A stretch of DNA of 12,178 nt, taken from Deltaproteobacteria bacterium. GTDB lineage: Bacteria > Desulfobacterota > DSM-4660 > Desulfatiglandales > Desulfatiglandaceae. The translations under genes and the position numbers were made by a program. Of this stretch, positions 6,625 through 12,178 are shown one piece after another; within the stretch, counting starts at the first letter, position 1; each line of letters starts with the position of its first letter. Under the pieces are notes generated by a model. It did not search any database and was not told the origin of the DNA. It worked only from the letters and a program-made list of their open reading frames with translations. The DNA is taken from assembly GCA_021159525.1 (NCBI GenBank), contig JAGHEC010000396.1:1-12178 (forward strand), given 5' to 3'.

Positions 6625-7365
6625 ATGAGCCAGGCCTTGTTTTCGGCCGCATCGGGTGCGACATACCATGAAAAGCGGCTGGCTGTGTTGGCCAACAATC
6701 TGGCCAATATCAGCACCGTGGGATACAAACAGGATAAACTGATCTTCAAAGTTCCGAAGGCGGAGGCACAGAAGGTCTCTGCGGGCGCAAAGCGTTATTT
6801 CCTCTATTCGCCTCCGCCAATGCCTTCCGCGACCGCCGTGGATTTTTCCCAGGGTGGTTTGAAGGCAACCGGGAAACCGCTGGACGTGGCCATCAGCGGG
6901 GACGGGTTTTTCTGCATCCAAACACCCCGGGGGAGGAGGTACACGCGGAACGGGAGTTTTGTCCTCAATCAGGACGGGGTTTTGACCACCAGGGAAGGCT
7001 GGCCCGTTCAAGGGGGTTCGGGGTCGATCACCCTCTCCGGGCAGGATGTGAGGATCGACGAAAGGGGAAATGTGTATGTTGATGGAGATCAGGTGGGCGC
7101 CTTAAAGGTGGTAAAGATCCAGGACCTTCACCGTCTCCGGAAGGTGGGCGACGGCATGTTTGCCCCCTTGGATGACGAGGCCGTCGAGATGGAGACCAAA
7201 GATGTCCTGATCAAGCAGGGATTCCTTGAATCATCCAATGTAAACGGCTTACGGGCCATGACCGAGATGATCGATGTCATGCGGGGATATGAATCCTACC
7301 AGAAGGTGATTCATTTTCTGGACGATGTCGCCCGCAGGTCCATTACGGATGTGGGCAGACTGTAG
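6625..7365 (+). CDS. flgF: Flagellar basal-body rod protein FlgF
   Basis: FlgF is a proximal rod subunit of the flagellar drive shaft, exported through the flagellar type III system, so it has no signal peptide. The 246-residue product begins with the rod/hook/filament N-terminal helix (MSQALFSAASGATYHEKRLAVLANNLANISTVGYK), including the signature NNLAN (24-28). It has the axial-protein core motif VAISGDGFFCIQ, and ends in the C-terminal helix NVNGLRAMTEMIDVMRGYESYQ. GGAGGTGA (6613-6620) gives a strong ribosome site. It is the first gene downstream of the sigma-54 promoter and is followed by flgG after 42 bases. FlgF is separated from FlgG by length and by the position before flgG, and its N-terminal helix is less canonical. 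Confidence 0.93.
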   Translation: MSQALFSAASGATYHEKRLAVLANNLANISTVGYKQDKLIFKVPKAEAQKVSAGAKRYFLYSPPPMPSATAVDFSQGGLKATGKPLDVAISGDGFFCIQTPRGRRYTRNGSFVLNQDGVLTTREGWPVQGGSGSITLSGQDVRIDERGNVYVDGDQVGALKVVKIQDLHRLRKVGDGMFAPLDDEAVEMETKDVLIKQGFLESSNVNGLRAMTEMIDVMRGYESYQKVIHFLDDVARRSITDVGRL

Positions 7366-7407
7366 GATGAAAAACGGCCGGGGTCTGTAAGACGACAGGA
7401 GGCAGCC

Positions 7408-8196
7408 ATGCTGAGAACATTATGGATTGCATCTACAGGGATGCATGCTCAGAATATGAACATTGACGTTATTGCGAACAATCTGGCCAATGTCAACACT
7501 GCCGGCTTCAAGAAGAGCCGGATCGATTTCCAGGATTTGTTGTATCAGACCCTGCGGCCTGCGGGGGTTGCCTCGGCTCAGGGAAGCGAGGTCCCGACGG
7601 GGATCCAGTTGGGGCACGGGACCCGCTCGGTGGCGACCCAGAAGATCTTCAGCAAGGGCGATTTTGAGGTAACCAACAATGAGCTGGATATGGCGATAGA
7701 AGGGGATGGATTCTTTCAGATCCTGCAGCCCAGCGGAGAGATCGCGTACACCCGGTGCGGTACATTCAAGCTCGACAGCGAGGGGCGGATTGTTACCTCT
7801 GACGGGTATCCCCTGGAGCCTGAAATGGCCATTCCCGATGATGCTGCCTCCATTTCCATCGGGGCGGATGGAACGGTTTCGGTCCTCCAGGCCGGAGAGA
7901 CCGAGCCGAGCGAAATCGGGAATATCGAGTTAGCCAAATTCCTGAATCCAGGGGGGCTCAACAGCATCGGCAAAAATCTGTATCTTCCCACAAAGGCCTC
8001 GGGAGACGTGATTACAGGGACCCCGGGCGAAGACGGCTTCGGCAGCATCGCCCAGGGATATGTGGAGATGTCCAATGTCAATGTGGTGGAAGAAATGGTT
8101 CAGATGATTGCGGCCCAAAGGGCCTATGAAATCAACAGCAAGGTTATCAAGACCGCTGACGACATCCTCCAGATGGCCAACAATATCAAACGGTAA
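7408..8196 (+). CDS. flgG: Flagellar distal rod protein FlgG
   Basis: FlgG forms the distal rod that passes through the P and L rings. The 262-residue product matches the family closely. It has the N-terminal helix with ANNLANVNTAGFK (23-35), the FlgG-type segment FQDLLYQTLRPAG, the core motif LDMAIEGDGFFQI, and the C-terminal helix NVVEEMVQMIAAQRAYEINS and then KTADDILQMANNI. The start has AGGAGG at 7397-7402 with a five-base spacer. One small oddity is Cys in YTRCGTFKL, where Asp or Asn is usual. The stop lies seven bases before the flgA start. Confidence 0.97.
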   Translation: MLRTLWIASTGMHAQNMNIDVIANNLANVNTAGFKKSRIDFQDLLYQTLRPAGVASAQGSEVPTGIQLGHGTRSVATQKIFSKGDFEVTNNELDMAIEGDGFFQILQPSGEIAYTRCGTFKLDSEGRIVTSDGYPLEPEMAIPDDAASISIGADGTVSVLQAGETEPSEIGNIELAKFLNPGGLNSIGKNLYLPTKASGDVITGTPGEDGFGSIAQGYVEMSNVNVVEEMVQMIAAQRAYEINSKVIKTADDILQMANNIKR

Positions 8197-8203
8197 GCGC
8201 GCG

Positions 8204-9196
8204 ATGACAAGCGGTTTAAACAGGCATCAAACAATCCTCTTTCTGTGCCTTGGCCTTGTCCTGATGGGACGTGTGCCCTGTGCGGCCGCGGAGCCGGAGG
8301 CAACTGTGGCCGTGTTCCGGCAGGCCGAAGTAAATGCAGGGGAAATCCGTCTCGATGATGTAGCCCAGATAACGGGTGAAGACCCCCGGCTGGTTCGTAA
8401 GCTTCAGAAGATGGGAATCGGAAGGTCCCCCCTTCCGGGAAAATCCCGCGGCATTGAAGAGGCCCATATCGTGGTCCGCTTGAAACAGGCGGAGATTGAT
8501 CCCTCACGCGTCGCCATCAAAGTACCCGAAGGGGCTGAAGTGGTACGAGGCTTTGAGCAGGTCTCCAAGGACGAAGTAAAAAGGGTGGTGAGGGATTTCA
8601 TTCGCCAGGCCGCGGCCCTGCAGCAGGGAAAAACAAGGGTCAAGGGGATCCAGTTTGACAGGGATATCATTGTCTCCAAGGGTGCTCTTGCCTTCAGGGT
8701 CGACCCCCCCCAGAACAGAATGCTGTGTGGCAGGGTGCCGCTTGCTGTGAGCATAAGCGTCGATGGAAAGGTGGAGAAGAAGGTATGGGCGGTGGCCGAT
8801 ATCGAGGTCCTGAGAAAGGTGATTGTTGCAGGCAGACCATTGGGGAAACATCATCGGATCACGGAGGACGACATCCAGGTGCGGGAGATGGATATGGCGG
8901 GTCTGCCGGCCAAGGCCCTGACAGATGAAAGGGATGTGGTGGGCAAAAGGACCAGAAAGGCCATTGCTGTCAACACGGTGTTAAGGGCCGACATGGTGGA
9001 ATTGCCTCCCCTGGTGAAACGTGGCGATGTGGTAACGGTGGTTGCAGAAGGGGCAGGCCTGAGGATTACGGTCCTGGGCGTGGTCAAGGAGCGAAGGGGG
9101 CGAAAAGGGGAAATGATCCTGGTGGAGAATCTGGATTCAAACAAGGCCATCTACGCCCGGGTGATAGACTCCAAGACCGTGAAGGTGGATTTTTAA
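8204..9196 (+). CDS. flgA: Flagellar P-ring assembly chaperone FlgA
   Basis: FlgA is the periplasmic chaperone needed to polymerise FlgI into the P ring. From ATG 8204 the product has 330 residues: a Sec-type signal peptide (basic N-terminus, hydrophobic ILFLCLGLVLMG, probable cleavage after CAAA), a long N-terminal region, an SAF domain from about residue 204 (RKVIVAGRPLGKHHRITEDD, then the KAIAVNTVLRADMVE stretch), and a C-terminal beta domain ending GDVVTVVAEGAGLRITVLG...VKVDF. The frame is open upstream into flgG, but only 8204 yields a signal peptide at the very N-terminus. Its Shine-Dalgarno sequence is poor, so coupling to flgG translation seven bases upstream is likely. It is longer than the roughly 220-residue enterobacterial FlgA. 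Confidence 0.93.
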   Translation: MTSGLNRHQTILFLCLGLVLMGRVPCAAAEPEATVAVFRQAEVNAGEIRLDDVAQITGEDPRLVRKLQKMGIGRSPLPGKSRGIEEAHIVVRLKQAEIDPSRVAIKVPEGAEVVRGFEQVSKDEVKRVVRDFIRQAAALQQGKTRVKGIQFDRDIIVSKGALAFRVDPPQNRMLCGRVPLAVSISVDGKVEKKVWAVADIEVLRKVIVAGRPLGKHHRITEDDIQVREMDMAGLPAKALTDERDVVGKRTRKAIAVNTVLRADMVELPPLVKRGDVVTVVAEGAGLRITVLGVVKERRGRKGEMILVENLDSNKAIYARVIDSKTVKVDF

Positions 9197-9212
9197 ACGC
9201 GGAGGCCGGCAT

Positions 9213-9971
9213 ATGATTGTGACATGGCAGCATTTAAGAGGCTGGCTGTTGGGTTCTGCATTTGTTTCCGTTGGCCTGTGCCTTGTGGGATGTGGGGTCA
9301 GCAAGCCTGAGATCAAGAGGAAGACGGCCGTCTCGGTGCCCGTGATGTCAGTGGGCGTTGCCCCTGAAATCAATTACGATCAGAGGGTCATGCCCACAAA
9401 ATATGAAGGATCGCTTTGGCAGGAGAACGGACCTCTCGGTTCTCTGTTTAAGGATTATAAGGCCAGCAATGTGGGTGACGTGGTGACCGTTTATCTGGAC
9501 CCTTACAGCAAACTCAAAGGCGAGTCCGGGGCCAATACCGATGTGGGGAGAAGTGGGAGTGTTGGGGGCAGCATGACGGCCGGATGGCAGGGCACCAATT
9601 GGAAGGGCGGCGACTATAAGGCTTCCGCGGACATGGCCCTCAGCAACAGTTCCACGGGCGGTGGAAAAACAACCCGCAGCGGTGTTCTGACCGGGACGAT
9701 CACGGCCAGGGTGGTGAAGGTTCTCCCGGACGGAAACCTGGTGATTGTAGGGGGAAGGGAGATCACGGTAAACGAGGAGACCCAGGAACTCATCATATCC
9801 GGGATCATTCAGCCGAGAGATATTCGCTACGAGCCTAAGAAGCGGCGCTACGAGGTGGATTCGTCTTGTATTTCAGACGCCAAATTTGTATACAGAGGAA
9901 GGGGCATCATAAACCAGCGACAGCGGCCCGGATGGTTTTCGAACCTTTTTAATGTATTGTCGCCGTTTTAG
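9213..9971 (+). CDS. flgH: Flagellar L-ring lipoprotein FlgH
   Basis: FlgH forms the L ring, the outer-membrane bushing of the flagellum. The 252-residue product begins with a lipoprotein signal ending in the lipobox LVGC, so C27 is the expected acylated residue. The family core follows: SLWQENGPLGSLFKDYKASNVGDVVTVYL, a Gly/Ser-rich segment, and SGVLTGTITARVVKVLPDGNLVIVGGREITVNEE. It ends with ISGIIQPRDI and FVYRGRGIIN. The Shine-Dalgarno sequence GGAGG (9201-9205) lies seven bases before ATG 9213. It is 16 bases after flgA and directly before flgI, the standard order for ring genes. Its presence shows the cell has an outer membrane. Confidence 0.97.
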   Translation: MIVTWQHLRGWLLGSAFVSVGLCLVGCGVSKPEIKRKTAVSVPVMSVGVAPEINYDQRVMPTKYEGSLWQENGPLGSLFKDYKASNVGDVVTVYLDPYSKLKGESGANTDVGRSGSVGGSMTAGWQGTNWKGGDYKASADMALSNSSTGGGKTTRSGVLTGTITARVVKVLPDGNLVIVGGREITVNEETQELIISGIIQPRDIRYEPKKRRYEVDSSCISDAKFVYRGRGIINQRQRPGWFSNLFNVLSPF

Positions 9972-10005
9972 CAGAAGGCGGCGCCATGGGATGTATGGAG
10001 GAAAA

Positions 10006-11196
10006 ATGGGAAAGGCCGATCGGATCAGATTCAGACGGGGCGGCAGGGCGGTTGCGGTATGCCTGGTCCTTTTGCTTTTTGCAGGGGCGGCCGATGCCGC
10101 CCGCATCAAGGAACTGACCGAGCTCAAGGGCGTGCGCGCCAATCAACTGGTGGGATATGGTTTGGTGGTGGGACTGAACGGCACGGGGGACGGAAAGGAT
10201 TCCCAATTTACCTTCCAGTCTCTGGCCAGCCTGTTGGAGAGGATGGGGGTGACCGTCGATCCCAAAAATGTGGAAAAGATTCAAAATGTGGCTGCGGTAA
10301 TGGTTAGCGCGGACCTGCCTGCCTTTGCCAAAGCGGGTTCCAGGATTGACGTGACGGTCAGTTCCATCGGGGATGCGGAAAGTCTCACCGGCGGGACCCT
10401 GCTTGTAACCCCTCTCAAGGGGGCTGATGGAAAGGTATATGCGGTTGCCCAGGGACCGGTCAGCACGGGCGGCTTTTCGGTCTCGGGAAAGTCAGCCAAG
10501 ATCACCAAAAATTTCCCTACCGTGGGTCGCATTGTCGCCGGCGGGATTATTGAAAATGAGATCCCTTATGGTTTTGCGGGGAAAGATTCTTTGGTTTTTT
10601 CTTTGGAGAATCCGGATTTTACCAATGCTGCACGGATTGCTGAGCGCATCAACCAGGCCATGGACGGCCGGGTGGCAAAGGCCCTGGATGCGGGGACCGT
10701 GGAGGTGGAAATCCCTCAGGCGTATGAAGGAAACACGGTTGAGCTGGTGGCCATGATAGAGCAGTTGAATATCGATCCGGACAGGTCGTGCAAGGTCGTC
10801 ATCAATGAGCGGACCGGTACAGTTGTTATCGGTGAAGACGTCAGGATCTCCACAGTCGCCATTGCCCACGGAAATCTGAGCATTGAGATCAGGGAAAGTC
10901 AGGACGTTTCTCAGCCCATGCCCTTTGCGCCCGGCCAGGGGGGCGCGGAAGGCCCTGCCACCTCAGAAGATGGACGGACCATCATCGCCCCTGGAGGGAA
11001 TACGGTGGTCACCAGCCAGACAGCGGCCTCGGTAACTGAGGGCAAGAGCAGGCTCTTCCTTATGAATCGGAGCGTGACCATCGGGGACGTGGTGAGGGGG
11101 CTCAATGCCCTTGGGGTTTCGCCGCGGGATCTGATGACCATCTTCCAGGCCCTGAGGGCTGCGGGTGCCCTGGAGGCGGAATTGGAGGTCATGTAA
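10006..11196 (+). CDS. flgI: Flagellar P-ring protein FlgI
   Basis: FlgI subunits form the P ring in the peptidoglycan layer with FlgA's help. The product has a Sec signal peptide (RRGGRAVAVCLVLLLFAGAADA, cleaved near AADA/ARIKEL). Next comes the family start RIKELTELKGVRANQLVGYGLVVGLNGTGD, the core MVSADLPAFAKAGSRIDVTVSSIGDA, and the C-terminus LNALGVSPRDLMTIFQALRAAGALEAELEVM. The start is set at ATG 10006 because GGAGG (9997-10001) lies four bases before it. In-frame ATGs at 9991 and 9952 have worse ribosome sites, and 9952 lies within flgH. From 10006 it has 396 residues, longer than the usual 360-370. The extra length includes a Gly-rich insert of about 20 residues between PFAPGQ and TVVTSQT. 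The stop overlaps the flgJ start (TAATG). Confidence 0.96.
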   Translation: MGKADRIRFRRGGRAVAVCLVLLLFAGAADAARIKELTELKGVRANQLVGYGLVVGLNGTGDGKDSQFTFQSLASLLERMGVTVDPKNVEKIQNVAAVMVSADLPAFAKAGSRIDVTVSSIGDAESLTGGTLLVTPLKGADGKVYAVAQGPVSTGGFSVSGKSAKITKNFPTVGRIVAGGIIENEIPYGFAGKDSLVFSLENPDFTNAARIAERINQAMDGRVAKALDAGTVEVEIPQAYEGNTVELVAMIEQLNIDPDRSCKVVINERTGTVVIGEDVRISTVAIAHGNLSIEIRESQDVSQPMPFAPGQGGAEGPATSEDGRTIIAPGGNTVVTSQTAASVTEGKSRLFLMNRSVTIGDVVRGLNALGVSPRDLMTIFQALRAAGALEAELEVM

Positions 11197-11615
11197 TGGG
11201 GGATATGTTGTCCGGGGTTGCCCTCGGTTTGGAGCAGGCGGTTCGTTCTTTCACAAGAAGCAAGGAGACGGCAGAAGCGCCGAAGACGGAAGGAGGATCC
11301 GTAAAAGCCGGGGAGGCCGCTCAGCTCAAAAAGGCCTGTGTTGAGCTGGAGTCGCTCTTCATCTATCACCTGCTCAAGGAGATGCGCGCGAGCATGCCCC
11401 GGGGCGGCTTTTTGACCGGAGGGAAAGGCGAGGAGATCTACACCTCCATGTTTGACGCCCGGGTCGCCCGCGTGCTGGCCTCTGAACAGGGAATCGGCCT
11501 TTCGGCCCTTCTTGAGGAGCATCTGGGCCGGTCATCCGGCTCAGAATCAGACCCTGACGGAAAAGAGGCAGAAAATACTAAAGTTGCGAGCGTTCGAGGC
11601 CGATTATGCCTATAA
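11196..11615 (+). CDS. flgJ: Rod-binding protein FlgJ (N-terminal domain only)
   Basis: FlgJ caps or scaffolds rod assembly. This 139-residue protein contains only the rod-binding domain (about residues 40-115): QLKKACVELESLFIYHLLKEM, ASMPRGG, and then EIYTSMFDARVARVLASEQG and IGLSALLEEHL. The C-terminal glucosaminidase (muramidase) domain of enterobacterial FlgJ is absent, as in many non-gammaproteobacterial FlgJ homologues, so another peptidoglycan hydrolase must open the wall. The ATG overlaps the flgI stop by one base, with GGAGG at 11184-11188, so translation is coupled. The last 24 or so residues are unlike the family and low in structure. The DNA there encodes the -35 and -10 elements of a sigma-28-type promoter for flgM. 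Confidence 0.88.
   Translation: MGDMLSGVALGLEQAVRSFTRSKETAEAPKTEGGSVKAGEAAQLKKACVELESLFIYHLLKEMRASMPRGGFLTGGKGEEIYTSMFDARVARVLASEQGIGLSALLEEHLGRSSGSESDPDGKEAENTKVASVRGRLCL
11579..11606 (+). promoter_or_regulatory. Sigma-28 (FliA-type) promoter for flgM inside the flgJ 3' end
   Basis: TAAAG at 11579-11583 and GCCGATTA at 11599-11606 match the FliA consensus TAAAGTTT-N11-GCCGATAA. The first seven bases, TAAAGTT, and seven of eight -10 bases agree; the spacer is one base longer than the enterobacterial optimum. The expected start lies near 11613, about 90 bases before flgM. The element is the only clear sigma-28 site I found in the window. It would make FliA activate its own inhibitor and perhaps genes beyond the window. 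Confidence 0.72.
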
Positions 11616-11703
11616 GACGTGCCGTGCGGCAATCTATAATAATCGCCGGCATGAAACGATGGAAATTTGAAGCCTCGATTTCCCGGAAGGGAGGTATGGT
11701 TAG

Positions 11704-12012
11704 ATGAAAATAACTGATGGTCATCGTCTTGCGTATTTAGATGCCTATGTCAAGAATCTCAGGGACAGGGAGCGGACCTCTACTGCTTCAGAACCAGATT
11801 CGGCCGGGGGTGCTTCCACAGACCAGGTGATCTTATCCGAGGAGGCCAAAAAGATCCGGGAGGCGAAACAAGTTATCGATTCCCTTCCCGATATTCGCGA
11901 GGAAAAGGTGGCTGAACTGCGGGCGCGGATCCAGGCCGGCGAATATCACATTGATGGAGAGAAGATTGCCTCCAAGATCATCGAGGAGTCCTTGCTCAAT
12001 GAGCTTGTCTGA
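11704..12012 (+). CDS. flgM: Anti-sigma-28 factor FlgM
   Basis: FlgM binds FliA until the hook-basal body is complete and is then exported, releasing the sigma factor. The 102-residue product starts with a short variable region (MKITDGHRLAYLDAYVKNLR) and a Ser/Ala-rich linker. The conserved FliA-binding half follows: DQVILSEEAKKIREAK (40-55), SLPDIREEKVAELRARI (60-76), and the helix GEYHIDGEKIASKIIEESLL (79-98). The length is normal. A Shine-Dalgarno-like AAGGGAGGT (11687-11695) lies about eight bases before the ATG. The 88 bases between flgJ and flgM, together with the sigma-28 site in flgJ, suggest flgM can be transcribed both by read-through from the sigma-54 unit and from its own late promoter. 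Confidence 0.95.
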   Translation: MKITDGHRLAYLDAYVKNLRDRERTSTASEPDSAGGASTDQVILSEEAKKIREAKQVIDSLPDIREEKVAELRARIQAGEYHIDGEKIASKIIEESLLNELV

Positions 12013-12032
12013 TGAACAGATGGGAATGACGT

Positions 12033-12055
12033 ATCACCTCAATAATTAGGTGGAT
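12033..12055 (+). other. Small hairpin after flgM
   Basis: ATCACCT (12033-12039) can pair with AGGT-G-GAT (12048-12055), with one bulged G and an AT-rich loop, 21 bases after the flgM stop. There is no T-run behind it, so it is not a standard intrinsic terminator. It could be a 3' stabilising or pausing structure, or chance. Confidence 0.25.
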
Positions 12056-12073
12056 AACTGCGAACCTGGTGCC

Positions 12074-12100
12074 GGGGCAGAAGAATTTTTCTTCCGCTCC
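12074..12100 (+). other. Long imperfect hairpin downstream of flgM
   Basis: GGGGC-A-GAAGAA (12074-12085) pairs with TTCTTC-C-GCTCC (12089-12100) around a TTT loop: eleven pairs with one G-U and one A-C mismatch. It lies within the right copy of the repeat. No T-tract follows on either strand, so it is not a canonical terminator, although it may end or protect the flgM transcript. Confidence 0.45.
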
Positions 12101-12141
12101 GGGCCTCCGGGCTGGTCTCTTGAGTGACTTATCTGCGGGGG
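12074..12141 (-). repeat. Imperfect repeat, right copy (inverted)
   Basis: Read on the - strand this segment repeats the order CCCCC, GATAAGTCAC, AAGAGAC, AGAAAAA, CTTCTGCCCC found at 54-121, so the two copies face each other across the whole flagellar block. The GC-rich middle differs but keeps its length within one base. The copy lies 61 bases after flgM, in a region (12013-12178) with no gene that I can support. A further short inverted repeat, GCGGG with CCCGC (12135-12149), overlaps its edge. Confidence 0.6.
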
Positions 12142-12178
12142 ACACCCGCCTGCCAAGGCCAATTGAGCGTTCTTGCCA

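Noticed and set aside
8108..8203. Upstream extension of flgA into flgG
   Set aside because: It would bury the signal peptide 32 residues inside the protein and overlap the conserved C-terminal helix of FlgG.
9952..10005. Upstream starts for flgI at 9952 and 9991
   Set aside because: 9952 lies in flgH and both would add an Arg-rich or Gly-rich lead before the signal peptide; ATG 10006 has GGAGG four bases upstream.
12135..12149. GCGGG/CCCGC hairpin as a terminator
   Set aside because: There are only five pairs and no T-run on either strand.
1..12178. Search for tRNA or rRNA genes, CRISPR arrays, transposases, phage genes or restriction/defence genes
   Set aside because: None seen. Apart from the zinc-domain fusion in FlhF, the window is an orderly flagellar locus without signs of mobile insertion.

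Overview
The window is a contiguous block of flagellar genes, all on the + strand, from a Gram-negative bacterium. A P-ring protein (FlgI), a lipoprotein L-ring protein (FlgH) and a periplasmic P-ring chaperone (FlgA) require an outer membrane. The order flhA-flhF-flhG-fliA followed by flgF-flgG-flgA-flgH-flgI-flgJ-flgM, a stand-alone rod-binding FlgJ without a muramidase domain, a sigma-54 promoter before the rod genes and the fairly GC-rich composition suggest a Desulfobacterota ('deltaproteobacterial') genome. That placement is inference; there is no rRNA or other phylogenetic marker here.

Layout. Positions 1-235 hold no convincing protein gene apart from a possible 13-codon leader ORF (190-231). 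They contain one copy of an imperfect repeat (54-121) whose partner lies in inverted orientation at the other end of the window (12074-12141). Unit 1 (236-6479) encodes the export-gate protein FlhA, the GTPase FlhF with an unusual C-terminal Ada-like zinc-binding extension, the MinD-like ATPase FlhG, the flagellar sigma factor FliA (sigma-28), a small charged hypothetical protein and a DUF2802-like membrane-anchored protein. A likely intrinsic terminator (6511-6555) closes this unit, and an excellent sigma-54 -24/-12 promoter (6561-6575) follows at once.

Unit 2 (6625-11615) encodes the proximal and distal rod proteins FlgF and FlgG, FlgA, the L-ring protein FlgH, the P-ring protein FlgI and rod-binding FlgJ, in assembly-related order. 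A sigma-28-type promoter is embedded in the 3' end of flgJ and would drive flgM (11704-12012), the anti-sigma factor of FliA. The last 166 bases hold hairpins and the second repeat copy but no gene.

How it works together. FlhF and FlhG set the position and number of flagella. FlhA forms the export gate and receives substrate-chaperone complexes. The sigma-54 unit builds the rod and the bushing through the envelope. FliA, held by FlgM until FlgM is exported, switches on late genes, apparently including flgM itself. The most unusual points are the zinc-domain fusion and atypical G-motifs of FlhF, an FlhG lacking the usual FlhF-activating N-terminal motif, and the inverted repeat pair bracketing the cluster.
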